Below are positions 23,001 through 34,296 of a stretch of DNA of 64,000 nucleotides, piece by piece. The DNA comes from Kingdonia uniflora (lineage: Eukaryota; Streptophyta; Magnoliopsida; Ranunculales; Circaeasteraceae), in NCBI GenBank assembly GCA_014058105.1, contig JACGCM010001798.1:62001-126000 (forward strand), read 5' to 3'. The first letter of the stretch is position 1. Every line of letters starts with the position of its first letter. The notes below the pieces were generated by a model, which made no database searches, had not been told where the DNA came from, and saw nothing but the letters and a program-made list of their open reading frames with translations. The translations under genes and the position numbers were made by a program.

Positions 23001-24139
23001 GGATTAGCCGGTCAAAGTCGATCGATGCGACTTAACGGGGGCTTGAGAGTGTGACTCACAGGCTTTTGATGATTATTTTATCGCTAAATGGGATAGATGA
23101 TTGAGCATCGTGAGTACCTTATGCTATACCCAACTCGGGATTGGCGGAGAACCTAATCAAGCGATTTAGGATAGTCGTTAGGCCACTATTATTACGATCA
23201 CAGCTTCCGGCTAGTGTGTGGGATATGCATTCCAGCTCCCACAACACTGATTACGTCCCTTAGCAAATCATCAAATTATTTTTTTCCAAAAGCGACTAGT
23301 AACTGGGTCGGAGCACAATGTATGAAGATTTGGATGTTCCGTACAGGTGTCAATCGCACCACAATGTATGAAGATTGGACCCTAAACGTCGGCCTAGTAT
23401 TATGTGGGTTATGATTCGCATTTATCACTGGATATTTGGACCCACTGGCGACGTATATACTGCAAGGCAAATAATTGTCACTTTGATTAGACGATATTCC
23501 TAGCATTGGAGGGAGATATGACAGTTAATGTTGAGGATGTTTCCAAGAGGTCTTGGAAAACACTATCGTTGTCTCATCTAGATCCCTATACATAAGTTAG
23601 GTGACAATAAAGTTCAACGGATTACAAACCTCCAATAGGTCGTAAATGAATTGTTAGACACATTCATAGACAATATTGAAGTACCGTAAGTGTATATACT
23701 TGCAAGTAATACACCTACACAGCAGAACGTTCCGGGGGAATTAGTACCGCAGTAGAACGTTCTAGGGGAATTAGTACCGCAAACGAATCTGAGGCTCGCG
23801 CTTAATGCGGAGCACCGTTGGAAGAAAGTATTCTGAGCCGGGGAGCTGCAGAATAAGAGACAAATATGACTAATGGTGTAGTCGGTTCATCGAGGATGGA
23901 GCCACCCATCGACGAGGCAATAGTAGTTATACGACCAGTTGATGCATTACGAGACTAGCCCGGCGTGGCACATACATGTATGATAATAATGAGATCTCGA
24001 TCTACTAAAAGTCTGTAATATGCACAATGTAGGATTGTTCAATAGATATTTATCGATAAGGTATTCATATTCGCTGCTCTGCTCGCCATCAAGGATGAGG
24101 TATTTATATTCCATTGAGCCTATCAGTTATAAATTGGGA

Positions 24140-24720
24140 AATGTACAGAAACACGATTAACTCGGAGAGATAATTTAGTCAAGGCAAGACTAGTTGCCCA
24201 GGAAATCTTTAAGAAATCTGGCATCGATTGCATTGTGACCTATTACCCGATTATGAACGCTATAACGTTTCAGTACTGATCAGTTTGTCAAGTTGTCGGG
24301 GACAAGCTAGACATGCGCTTGATATAAATACCATGTATCTATATGGAAAACTAGATACAGATATCTACATGAAGCTACCCGGGAGGTATAAGCTTCTGGA
24401 AGCAACTAAGCCCGACACACGAGGTGTGTATATAATAAAATTGGAAAAGCTATTGTTAACTTGAAGCAATCAGGGCCCATGAGACATAGTAAGTTACTGA
24501 GTATTTGAAGGTCGGGGACTTTGCAAATATCCTTATCTGTCCATGCATTCTTATTCAAAACACAGATATTAGCTTTACTCATCATAATAGTGTACTAAAT
24601 GATTTGGAAATTATTAGACCTCCAGGAGAGATCGCGAGAGCCGTCGAATACCTTGGGAAGGAATTCAAAATACAAGACCTTGGGAAATCAAGAGTGTCTC
24701 AATTTGCAGATCGAACATCT
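24140..24720 (+). pseudogene. Copia B reverse transcriptase remnant
   Basis: Plus-strand fragments read ALDINTMYLYGKLDTDIYMK (24307-24370), then, after stops, a piece ending PPGEIARAVEYLGKEFKIQDL (near 24618-24680), which follows the YVDD region in Copia polymerases. The YVDD itself is not intact. Multiple stops and frameshifts rule out function. Confidence 0.75.
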
Positions 24721-25845
24721 TGATAGTGGCACTCATACACCAAGAAATATCTATCAGAAGAGTTATCTAACACTTCGATATAGATGTAACACACGGTACT
24801 AAGTCATTTATTGCGTCCAGCACTTGGGTGTGGACAACGACATCTTTCACCATCCTAATGGGGGGAGAAACTCCTAGGGCCATGGTGTCATAGCTAGGAG
24901 GTGTTTTGCTATAGTTAGCTGGGTATACTAGACCCAATGACTCATTCGTAGTGAACTGTTTGGCGTGCCATAGTTTTGTTCCTACCCAAATGCACTAGAT
25001 TGAGATTAGGCACATTCTGAGGTATCTGATCGGTATGAAAGTCTGGGATCTGTTCTACTCAAAATGGTAAACGTAAAAGTATAGAGTACACCAATACAAA
25101 ATACTTCTCAGACCCACATAGAGGCCATTGTCAAATGGATTATGTGTTTATGTACGGAGATACATAAAGATTCTTGGAGATCGATGAAGCAGACGGCGGT
25201 AGCTACACCTCGAACCACGAAGATTCTTGCACTTCATGAAGCTGGCAGAGAATGATGGTTGCGCTCCAAGACACATCTCATCAACCGAAGTTGTGGCGTG
25301 TTCTATCCAAGATAATGTATGAAGACAATTCAGCTTGCATCATTTCAAAGTCAATGGCAATTTATTAATGGCGACAGAACGAATCACATTTCATAGAAGC
25401 CATACCAACCTTATGCATTATAAAAGGCGAATGAGATTGGCGTTGTTAAAGATATTTCAGAATACATCTTTCCAAATCCATGCACGAAGACTCTTGCACC
25501 ACTTACGTTCAAGCAGCTAGTACACGGAATCGACATGCAGAAGATTTACTTATCAATATCGCAGGGAGATACATCTCAGGGAGATCGAGATCGATGTCAG
25601 GGGGAGTAGTCCCAGCCCGACGTGCACACATGCGTGTTGTACTCTTTTTCCTGATAGTGCAGTTTTTATCCTAGGAGGTTTTACTGGCTGGAGGTTTTGA
25701 TGAGGCAACGTATACGCGTCCACAACCCATTCAAAGCATAGGATTGTACTCTTTCCCTGCACAGCTTTTTTTGCCCAAGGGGGTTTTGCTAGGCAGAGGT
25801 TTTAATTAGGCAAGTCGTCCTAGTATGGAATACCCCAAAGGGAAG

Positions 25846-26090
25846 TGTTAGGAGTTGGGTCCAAGCCTAAGCTAGGAACCCAACAGGGTTGGGGTGTCCT
25901 ATACGGACTCCTAACAATCCCATAGGCTAGGGAGAGTTTGAGTAGATTAGGTAACTTATGTTGTAGGGTTACCTATATATATATCTTGTATTATGTACAG
26001 AGGACAAGATGATGAATCAATAAGAAATCTCTTTTTCTCTCTCTCCTTTTGTTCACTGTTATATTGTTCTAGATTGATTATCTTCCAACA
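25846..26090 (+). repeat. 3' LTR of Copia B
   Basis: A 245-bp LTR matching 19089-19322. It has about 30 extra bases (AGATGATGAATCAATAAGAA) absent from the 5' copy, including a possible polyadenylation signal AATAAG. Confidence 0.9.
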
Positions 26091-26256
26091 AGTTCATTAA
26101 AGATTACAGCAAGTAAGATAAAGATAAGCTAGCTATACAATAGGAAAACGAATCCTAATTATGGAGACTTGATTTGTCGTTATCTTAGACTAGGAGATTA
26201 TGGGTAGGAGACTTGGAATCTCTGGACTCCTTGCTGTTATCTGCTCTAATACCTGC

Positions 26257-27996
26257 CTAGAGCACTCTTAATTTATACTAGGCCCTAAGCAGGAAATAAA
26301 TCTGTGCATCACTTAATTCTCTCTTGCTTAAACACACTGGTTGCATATGTATATACCAGTTCCAGGGCACAAGTTGTCTTCTACACATGGATTTTGATAA
26401 TTGCGGTTGGAGCTGGTCATCATTCACTAGCTACTGCGTCAACGAGTCTTCTCGGGAATATGTTTGTGCGACATATAAGTTATATAAAATGGATAACTTA
26501 CCTAGATTGAAGAGTGCTAGAATAAGTTAGTTTGAAAAAAATCGATATCTCATTTTTTCCGCTTTATTAAAAAATATAGGATGGAGGGCAATTCCTTCAT
26601 TTCCAGAAAATCAAAAATCATGCTAGTGAAATTGGAGAAACCTTTCTTCATCTCTGCACGTACACGTAACCACGTGATCCTTTTGATGAGGGTTTTCGAA
26701 ACAATCAAGAGCTCAGCTGCTTTGGGAAGCTAAAGCAACATGCTCAGAAACTGAATAAGAAAGAATCTCAGAGCTAGCTAACTTAAACTTGTCTGAGTAA
26801 GATAAGAAGTGGTTATCCAGTTTGATTTTTTTCTTTCTGATATACAAAACCTAAGTTCACATTCTTTATTAGGGAGTCCTAACTCTTTAGTATCTTATTA
26901 AGACCAATTCAGGGAGGAAAATGTAGCAATGAGATTCGTTGGGTAGTTTGTAAAAGAAAGTTTATCATTCAACTTTTTTTATTTTTTAGTTTCTATTTAT
27001 TTATGAATTTGACATATTCTTATTAATTCGTTGCGTATAAAGCCAATAGCCAATATGTTAGTTCCAACACCAATGATCTCACTGAGGGGGTCTCTTAGAA
27101 CTCTATCACCACCACATGTACCAGGGTTGCCAACAGCTAATCCATCTGGATTGAGCTTAAACCAACAAGCAGGCCTCAAACATGTGAAAATTTTAGGATA
27201 TTTAGGTTTAGCACTAAGTACATTCACCTGTAAGGCCTGTAGAGAGAGAATCTTAGAAAACAATGGCAATTTTATGGCATCGAATTTATGAAGCAAATAT
27301 TGAAGTGTAATATGTTTGCAGATCTACATACAGAATATGCCTATCAACTACAGCTTTCTCAATAGACGGGCAATGTTGCATAGCTACCTGAAATAGACAA
27401 GGAAGCTAGAGACCGCCCTGCCCAATAACTTTTGATCCAAAAGTAAAAAAAAAAAAAAATCAGCATGCCAATTTTTAACCTAAGGTTGATATGAAAATAT
27501 AATCCACAATAAAGATGTAAAGGAAGGACTTAGCTAAGAGGATCTTCAAGATACAGTCCATTTTACTGAGTCAAAAGCCTACAGTCAGTCTTCATACTCC
27601 TCAAACTTTCCAAAAGATTTATGAACTCCCATAGCCTATTCATGGGATAAAAAAATGTTATACGTGGACAAATCCTACTATAAATGCAGATTGCCTTGGT
27701 TATTGGGGGAACACATAAAAGCACTCTAGCAGTAACTTGATACAAGTGATCCAGCAAAGAGTGAGGGGGTGAAAATCTGAAAACAGTTCAGGATTCGAAA
27801 TCCTTGGAATAAGAGTTATATTAGTTTTATAGTGTGCTGTATAGTGTATAGTGGCCCTTTTCCCATATATAAAAATATGTAGCTTTCTCATATATTCTGC
27901 AATTTGCAAATTCTTCAATTGAACAAAGTAGAGTCTAGGTGTCATGTATTTGTGAATACTATAGTTCTGAAAATAAACTCGTGGCTTTGTTTGTAG
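26257..27996. other. Annexin intron 4, part right of the nest
   Basis: The original intron sequence resumes after the CCTGC duplication. It contains a LINE RNase H scrap (27000-27296) and AT-rich sequence ending in the annexin acceptor. A long open frame on the minus strand across 27700-28461 overlaps annexin exon 5 antisense and shows no protein signature. Confidence 0.6.
26997..27296 (-). pseudogene. LINE RNase H fragment in the annexin intron
   Basis: The minus frame reads CWFKLNPDGLAVGNPGTCGG then RVLRDPLSEIIGVGTNI, the start of the RNase H domain found at the 3' end of plant LINEs. A T-rich stretch to its left (26970-26990) could be the poly-A tail of a truncated copy. It is separate from the LINE inside Copia A. 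Confidence 0.65.
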
Positions 27997-28293
27997 GATC
28001 TGAAATGCGAGTCTGAGGACGATTTTCTGGGCATAGTGAGAGCTACGATCAATTGTTTGACCTGCCCCGAAAAGTATTTTGAGAAGGTTCTGCGACTGGG
28101 GATCAACATGCAAGGAACAAATGAATGGGCTCTTACTCGAGTTGTTACAACTCGGGCTGAAGTGGACTTGAAAAAGATAAAGGAGGAATACTACAAAAGG
28201 AACAGTGTGCCACTGGATCGTGCAATTGGGAAAGACACCTCTGGGGATTATGAAGAAATGCTTCTTGCTCTCGTAGGAAAGGACTGTGTCTAA
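27997..28293 (+). CDS. ANN1: Plant annexin, exon 5 (C-terminal repeat IV)
   Basis: The exon encodes residues 219-316 and a TAA stop. It follows acceptor TTTGTTTGTAG and continues exon 4 in phase. It holds the conserved Cys238, annexin repeat IV ([20 protein letters not shown]) and the end [10 protein letters not shown]. The repeat IV calcium loop reads MQGT instead of GxGT, so one glycine is replaced. It lies 19.9 kb from exon 4 across the transposon nest. The frame is intact, which suggests the gene is still functional if the giant intron is spliced. Confidence 0.92.
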   Translation, partial: DLKCESEDDFLGIVRATINCLTCPEKYFEKVLRLGINMQGTNEWALTRVVTTRAEVDLKKIKEEYYKRNSVPLDRAIGKDTSGDYEEMLLALVGKDCV

Positions 28294-29139
28294 GCTCTCT
28301 TTTGTTTTCAAGATAAGTTCTGTTATGTGACAAATTGCGAGAACTGTGACTTTGCAAGATTTGGTTTTATGGTTGCGTGTGTTTGTGTGCGTGTGTTTCT
28401 GTTTGACAAGACATGTTTCCATTATCCAGTTTTCATAATAAACCATCTTACAGAAATTCATCTGTCGCTTTTCTTGGTTGTTGAATACTGTTTCTTACCT
28501 ACAAGAAACATATGCAATTGATTAAGTTTATTTATGATGTATCTTATGAAGTTGATTCCAAATCGTGAGGTTCTTTAAAATTGTGGGTCGCTCTACTGTG
28601 TTTAGGTTGAGCCGTTTGAGGTATGGTGAAGTCTCAGTTATTTGACATATCAAGTTTTATTGTACAGTAGTGCCGACGATGCAGAATAAAAAGCTTTGCT
28701 GAATATTCAATTGTACAATCTTTGGCACTGATAAAATTTGGAGTCTCTTAGTCTTAATATATGAGTCAGGGGATCTTCTCCACTGTCGTGGAGAGAAAAA
28801 TCTCTACCCCTTTACGTAGATTTTTCACATGGTGTAATTTGAACCAGCATATCATAATTTGCCGCGTTTCAACTTACAGAGCAACTCTACAACCTGCTTC
28901 CACTGCCTCAATCAAAAATCTGAAATACGACTACAAAAACATCCAATGATAAAGTTTATATATCACTACAAAAAACATCCAATGATAAAGCTTATGCCTT
29001 CACAAGAGCTTAACCGCTGAAAAACTTAAATAAACATCTTATAAACTATTTTACTAATACTAACTAAACAGTTAACACACTTCCAAGGAATACCTAGCTG
29101 AAATACTGTTTTGTGTCCATTAGACATTCAAGGGATGCA
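28294..29139. other. Intergenic between annexin and the F-box gene
   Basis: The two genes converge here, so this holds both 3' regions. AATAAA at 28437-28442 is a candidate annexin polyadenylation signal. A short direct duplication (ACATCCAATGATAAAG...) occurs twice at about 28939 and 28974. Confidence 0.55.
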
Positions 29140-30318
29140 TTAGAGGTTAATGTCAATTCTTGGCATAAATGCATAGGTTGAGACGAACCTCTTGACAGTT
29201 CCATTGCGATCATTGGAGCACGTTGCTAGCTTAACCCATGAGTCATCGGAGATGTTATACCGGATAACCGGGCTAAAGTTGTAATTAAGGTATTTCATGC
29301 ACACCATGATATAATCATCATGTCCAGCACAATTGATGTCGATTACCTCACGAGGAATATCTTTCGCTATTACCTTTGGCAATGATGCAATTCTTTTCCA
29401 CTTGTTCCTTTCATGGCTAAACTCCCACACTACAAGTCTCGGAGTCACGAATTGGCACACAAGTGTAACCAAGAGAATACGATCCCTGCACTCAACCAAA
29501 TCAAGACTACAATTCTCGCGTATAGGCACATCTGGATACGTGAATGCAATCCGTGTACTCGTGTCACATCCTACTACTCTACCCCGAGAACTGATGTAGT
29601 GCACCATCACTTGACCCGAACTCCCTATCGAAGTCACTCCCATTAACTCATTTACCGCGGACCATTCCATTACATGATGTGTGGGTCTAGACTTTCCTGT
29701 CTGTTCCAATAAGATCTCCGTCCACGTATTCTTCACCGAAGAAAATACCTTCAATGCAAGGCTAGATGATTGCCTGAATATTATATATACATCATAAGAT
29801 GTTTCTATTGTGTGCATAGCAACTGCCTCGGTGTTGCAATCAATTGTAAATCCGGATATTTCTCGCTTTAAACCTGTCAACAAGTTACATAAAGTCGCGG
29901 TGTCATTGTCAGACTTAAAGCACATAAGACTACCTGATGCACCCACTGGAGTCGCGGAATTTCCAGTCACGACATCTTTTGGTATTGGTAACTTCATATG
30001 GCGCCAACCCTCGACTTCTGTGTCGTATACCATATCACATGAGGAATCTGCGTCAAGCATAAGAAACCACGGGCGGCGTTCGAATAATTGAGTAGAAACC
30101 GTTCGAAATGTAGGAGAGAGTATGAGTGATCTCTCCCTCTTAGAAACAAACTGGAAACCGAAGTAGTCTGCTACAGGGAGCCTAGCCAATATTGTTTCAG
30201 CAATATCACTATCGAGCCGACTCCACATATCATCTGTTTCAGTAATCTTCCTCCTAATGCTGCCTTCTGCCAGAGAGCTTGTAAGGGAGAGATCTTTGGA
30301 ATCCATGTTCTTGATCAT
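29140..30318 (-). CDS. F-box protein, kelch/propeller type
   Basis: A single-exon 392-aa protein with an ATG start at 30318; a second ATG at codon 5 is an alternative. Residues about 31-75 form an F-box (WSRLDSDIAETILARLPVAD... with the following FVSKRERSLI), the SKP1-binding part of an SCF ubiquitin ligase. The rest (about 80-392) has regularly spaced aromatic and Gly-rich strands such as WFLMLDADSSCDMVYD, VGASGSLMCF and VWEFSHERNKWKRIA, as in plant F-box/kelch-like proteins that choose a substrate through a beta-propeller. The substrate is unknown. No frameshift is seen. It converges with the annexin gene on its left and has an hAT-like MITE about 210 bp upstream. Confidence 0.88.
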   Translation of the reverse strand: MIKNMDSKDLSLTSSLAEGSIRRKITETDDMWSRLDSDIAETILARLPVADYFGFQFVSKRERSLILSPTFRTVSTQLFERRPWFLMLDADSSCDMVYDTEVEGWRHMKLPIPKDVVTGNSATPVGASGSLMCFKSDNDTATLCNLLTGLKREISGFTIDCNTEAVAMHTIETSYDVYIIFRQSSSLALKVFSSVKNTWTEILLEQTGKSRPTHHVMEWSAVNELMGVTSIGSSGQVMVHYISSRGRVVGCDTSTRIAFTYPDVPIRENCSLDLVECRDRILLVTLVCQFVTPRLVVWEFSHERNKWKRIASLPKVIAKDIPREVIDINCAGHDDYIMVCMKYLNYNFSPVIRYNISDDSWVKLATCSNDRNGTVKRFVSTYAFMPRIDINL

Positions 30319-30531
30319 CGTCCTGCATCATTACACAAAATATATATCGGCAATCAATGCAAGTCCTAAAAGGTTGCAACTTAATTAAATCTAGCACGAA
30401 ACATTGTCTACAGAGTTTAGATTTTCGAATTGATACACAGAAGTTAAAGATGACATAGTGTGAGTATGAACAAAGACTAAGCCGCGAGGTTCTCTAACAA
30501 CTCCCAACAATCAGATCAATCTCGTTGTGAT

Positions 30532-30856
30532 CAGGGCCGGCCTGAGGTTTATAGGGCACAAAGTGAGGTCCGAAAATGGGTCCTCCCAGGGGAAGTTTTA
30601 TTTTTTGGTCCAAGGCAGTTTCAAAGCAAAAAATTTGGAAAAAAAAAAATTGAATCTAAAAGGTAAAGATTGAACTTTTGACCTTTGACCTTTAAAATGA
30701 ATGTAATCACTCCAACCAATGAGCTATCATATATCTTATTATTAAAATAGGGGCCTTTTTCTATACACTAGTAACATATTTTGAAGCCCCTATCTTGGGT
30801 AAAAATTTGGGGGGCCTAGGCGATCGCCTCTTGGGCCTATAGCCAGGCCAAGCGTG
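30532..30856. mobile_element. Non-autonomous hAT-like MITE
   Basis: A 325-bp segment starts CAGGGCCGGCCTGAGG and ends CCAGGCCAAGCGTG, with imperfect inverted ends (CA...GGCC). It is flanked by the identical 8-mer GTTGTGAT at 30524-30531 and 30857-30864. An 8-bp duplication and a CAGGG start are typical of hAT elements. It has no coding capacity. A tRNA-like arrangement on the minus strand in the middle (AGCTCATTGGTTGG ... AAGTTCAATC) leaves a SINE origin possible. Confidence 0.65.
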
Positions 30857-30864
30857 GTTGTGAT

Positions 30865-31658
30865 GGCACAAACCACCCAAACAACAAAGTGCAAGCCATG
30901 GGGGATCATATGTCGCTCTGTCTTGTCTATTAGAACTAGAGATTCCATCTCCAAACCAATTGGCAATGAGAAAAGTATCCCCAACATCTTATATTTTGAG
31001 GTACAAAGGCATGATTTACCCAATGTCGGACGATGTATCTCAACATTGTCACAAATGATCATATTTGTGTATCATGTGCATTTTCTCAATCATTTTGGCG
31101 CCTGTCACTAGCTTGCACTGGGTCATTTATGCAAGCTAGTAGCAGACACCAGAAACGAGGTACCGATGTACATTAGAGCATATGCAGCAGTAGGATCATT
31201 TGAAACCAACTAAAATGCCTCTACAGTAACCCACCTTGAATTTAATACAGCAGTGCCAAACCGACCAAAGTCACCTGAGCCCAGCGCAACTCAAAACTGC
31301 GCGACAGGATGAAGCCACGTAGAGCCATCACAACGAGTTATACCAGCCGCGCATTTCTAAACTGCGCGATAACAATGGACGGACAAGATGTAGCCACGTG
31401 GAGCCATCACAACGAGTTATAGAGCAGTTCTAAACTGCACAGCACCAGAGCCAATCACAAACGGCCACGTGGCCATAAATTTAATTTTTTATTGCCGCGC
31501 GGCTTGGTTTGTAAGAAAAGAACACATCCTTCTCCCCAACACTTCGTTTATTTTTGTCACTCACCTTCAAAAACTCTTCCCTCCAAAACCCAACACCCAA
31601 CCCAATCTCATAAGCTTTGCATTTCTCGACCAAATTTCCATCCGTAAACTCCGACAAA
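30865..31658. other. Intergenic with direct repeats
   Basis: Non-coding. A unit around AGCCACGT[A/G]GAGCCATCACAA, followed by CGAGTTATA, occurs at about 31312-31342 and 31391-31421, about 79 bp apart, with AACTGCGCGA before each. The last 200 bases lead into the plant-mobile-domain pseudogene and may be its former promoter or UTR. Confidence 0.5.
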
Positions 31659-32166
31659 ATGTCGGGAGAATCGTCGTCGCAACTACGCAACAAATATCCC
31701 AACAACAAACGTAATGCTCATACTGAAGTTACACGAATGGGTAAAGGCCCCTTTACGAGCGATTTAGCGTTAATGTTTACCGTGAACGATCCGATCCCAA
31801 CTCTTGTTGATTTGCACCGAGTGGACATTCTTCCGAATTCTTGTATTAAAACGTCATTTTACAAATGTTTGATGAAATGCCCAAATGAAATTCTAATGTA
31901 TTTTTTTGTGTTTGAATGTAGAACTGAGATAATATAATATGTCGTGGATGGCTAAACAAGATATTGTAGTGGTACGAGCTTATCTCCAAATATCAGTTAT
32001 TAAGAAATTGATCAACGAAATGGGTTTCGATGAATTTGTATCGATTAAGGTGGGGAATAGCGATAACCAATTGGTTCATGCTCTTGTGGAGCGGTGGTGG
32101 CGATCCACTCATACATTTTATTTCCCCTGCGGGGAGCTTGGCTTTACGCCGTTAGAGAGTGTTTGA
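31659..32166 (+). pseudogene. Plant mobile domain (PMD) pseudogene, N-terminal part
   Basis: It starts with ATG at 31659 (MSGESSSQLRNKYPNNK...) and, in a second frame from 31939, continues VSIKVGNSDNQLVHALVERW and STHTFYFPCGELGFTPLES. This is the beginning of the plant mobile domain, a family shared by host genes (MAIN-like) and transposable elements. The frame breaks near 31935 and the gene ends abruptly at 32166, where the minus-strand relative at 34.4-35.9 kb continues for another 200 residues. Truncation by rearrangement or insertion is likely. No function is expected. Confidence 0.75.
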
Positions 32167-33026
32167 TGAAATGCCTCAAAGAGATTTCCCAAATTTTATT
32201 GCAGACTACCTAAGCAAGTCACCCTACTGCTCCATATGCTCTTAACAATTAGTACCCATACAAGGGTTATAGCGCCATTACATAGAAGTAATCATTTAGC
32301 GATTTGAGCGAATAAGATAATAGCCACATTGGGAGGATAAATAATAGGCAGCAATTCAAAATACAAGGGTTTCACTGCGACTTTAATTGGAAAACACAGG
32401 CTTCAATCCCTAAACCAACAGAAGAAGTTGGATTCTAGGTTTTCAATTCACTAGCAATATCAAATATGTGAGATTGATTTGAAAGTAAAGTACCTTTGAA
32501 TCCTGCTCGGAGGCACTATTGAACAATCTGTGTGATGTGAAAAAGATTTGATTTAACCCCCAAAGTTAACTAGTATATTTTACTTACCCCATGATCTAGA
32601 TTATCTAGGGGTGGCAATGGAGCGGATAAAGACTCAATAAGACCCGAACTGTTAAGGCCCGACTAGAAATATTAACGGAACTGAACTGATGATTTGAAAA
32701 CCCGAACCGAGAGGGGTAAGTTAAATACAGTGGAACCTGGATAAATGCACACACTATAGGGTTTGTTATTGGAGCATATGAAGCAGGGTGTGGGTTTGAG
32801 TTGGGTTTGCACTTTGAGTCTCCCAGCAGCGAAAAATTCAGTATGAGTTCTCCTATGTGGCGCCACAGTAACTCAACCGCAAAAAATTCGGGCGGTAAAA
32901 GAAACACTGCGTAATAATCTAAACTCCTCCAATCTCAATTATTTTTCTAAATCACTCCCTGACTACTTCTTCTCCCCCAAAACCAAGGAAGCCGAGCATA
33001 GAGGAGAACCTCTACGCTATCCCCAA
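32167..33026. other. Spacer between pseudogenes
   Basis: No coding region. TAGGGGTGGCAATGG at 32607-32621 resembles the end of some hAT-type MITEs, but no matching inverted end was found. Confidence 0.45.
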
Positions 33027-34296
33027 ATGGCAAACTCCGGCACCAGTAATAATAACTCTACACTGCCGACCCCATTCTCCTATAACCCACCTTCAACATC
33101 ATTCGCTCAATACTCATCATCACAATTCACTTCATACCTCTACCACAACCCACCGCAATTCCAACCTCAATTCCAATCACAGACCCCATCTCCGTTAACC
33201 ATGTCGCAAAGGGATCCCAGTTATGGACAATATTAAAATTTATTTACACTCTCTCAACTGCAACCTCGGGCATTTAGCCCGTACTATCAACCATATCCGC
33301 TCACTCAACCTCAAGGTTTTAAACTTCCAATTTACTTTCAGAACTACTTATTCTATGGTGAATCTACTCAGCACAGTCAAATTGACGCAAATGTATCAAT
33401 ACCTATGAAAGCGGCGGCGCCCCAAAAAGAAAAAGGAAAATGAAGAAAGAAAAGAGCACCTGCAAAACAAAGACAAAGCGTGCAAGTACCAGAAGATGCT
33501 GAGTTTTTGGACGAGATAGATGATGGTGGACTGCATTAGACGAAAACAGACTTTACGGGTCTCACAAGGGCGTGGGTAACAGCTTCAGTCCATACTGTGG
33601 GCCGCACGAAGGGTTTCACTTTCTATCAAAATGTTAACATTGCCTTTAACAGAGACCCAGAGTGCCCCACACGACGATCAAGTGGGTCGACCAAATCTCA
33701 GTGGTATACCCTTAATTTATAATGTGTGGCGTACAAGGGGATAGTTGCTCAAAAACGATTTAGGCACGACAGCGAGAAAATTGAAGAAGATCGGGTACGT
33801 TCTAATTTCCTTTTAACTCAATTTTGTTTAATTCTCGCGGATATACACGTTATTTATTTGTATTTGGTAATTTTGCAAATTGTAGGAAAACGATGCACAC
33901 AAGATCTATCAAGGCTTGAATGGCGGCAATGACTTCAAACACCCTGAAGCGTATAAGATTTTGACGCGAGAACTGCGATGGGCCAACCTAAGGGATGATG
34001 GGTTGAATCATGCGGGGAATATACCAAGAAATATAGCTAGGAGAACATTGGACAATTCTTCTTCGGAGAACTCGATCAGATCAAACAATTTATTGGAGGA
34101 CCCCGATGGCCCACCTATACCTTAATCTGCGGGCCCAAATTCTGAATTAGATAGTTCGTTGTATGAGGGTGGAAGCAGGCCCATTGGTCAAAAACTCTTT
34201 AGAAAGAACATTGCAGCACAAAAGGCATTGGATGGTGTTGCTACATCTGGTAGCGGTATCCAAACAATGTTGGGACAAGCTATGAACCGACACTGA
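33027..34296 (+). pseudogene. Broken SANT/trihelix-like gene (NAM-associated C-terminal type)
   Basis: It starts MANSGTSNNNSTLPTPFSYN with a Gln/Pro/Ser-rich N-terminus, then in other frames reads LTRAWVTASVHTVGRTKGF, ECPTRRSSGSTKSQWYTLN, NDAHKIYQGLNGGNDFKHPE and KILTRELRWANL. These match the family often annotated as glutathione S-transferase T3-like or NAM-associated, related to the Myb/SANT ORF1 of PIF-Harbinger transposons. At least three frame changes or stops, plus a possible old intron (about 33795-33885), break it. It is a relic of either a captured host gene or a Harbinger element. Confidence 0.72.

Larger units (their letters stand above)
19089..26090 (+). mobile_element. Copia LTR retrotransposon B, nested in the 5' LTR of Copia A
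   Basis: LTRs at 19089-19322 and 25846-26090 both run TGTTAGGAGTTGGG to TTCCAACA and read in + orientation. The flanking pentamers AGTTT (19084-19088) and AGTTC (26091-26095) are the target duplication with one change. A polypurine tract CCAAAGGGAAG precedes the 3' LTR. The interior is badly decayed, but RT, RNase H and gag echoes occur in Copia order on the + strand. Between RNase H and the 3' LTR is a repeated GTACTCTTT...GGGGGTTTT-like pattern seen in many plant Copia elements. It must be younger than Copia A. Confidence 0.92.
8270..26251 (-). mobile_element. Copia LTR retrotransposon A (host of the nest)
   Basis: The element is flanked by the 5-bp duplication CCTGC (8265-8269 and 26252-26256). 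Its coding frames read right to left. The 3' LTR is 8270-8520. The 5' LTR is 19003-26251, split by Copia B. Directly inside the 5' LTR is TGGTATCAGAGC (minus strand, about 18991-19002), the classic initiator-Met primer-binding site. A polypurine tract reading CCACCTTGAGGGGGAG adjoins the 3' LTR. Remnants of gag, integrase, reverse transcriptase and RNase H appear in Copia order. The LTRs differ at about eleven substitutions plus two indels by hand count. Several later insertions and frameshifts make it non-functional. Confidence 0.93.
8114..27996 (+). other. Intron 4 of the annexin gene (19.9 kb)
   Basis: The intron runs from donor AAG|GTACACC after 8113 to acceptor TTTGTTTGTAG before 27997. 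The flanking exons join in phase 0 between ...GTAITK and DLKCES..., exactly where plant annexins continue. Nearly 18 kb of it is a nest of retrotransposons inserted at 8270. Without the nest the intron would be about 1.9 kb. Confidence 0.9.

Noticed and set aside
27700..28461. Long 253-aa open frame on the minus strand
   Set aside because: It is antisense to annexin exon 5 and its intron, has no protein-family pattern, and the sense strand is clearly coding.
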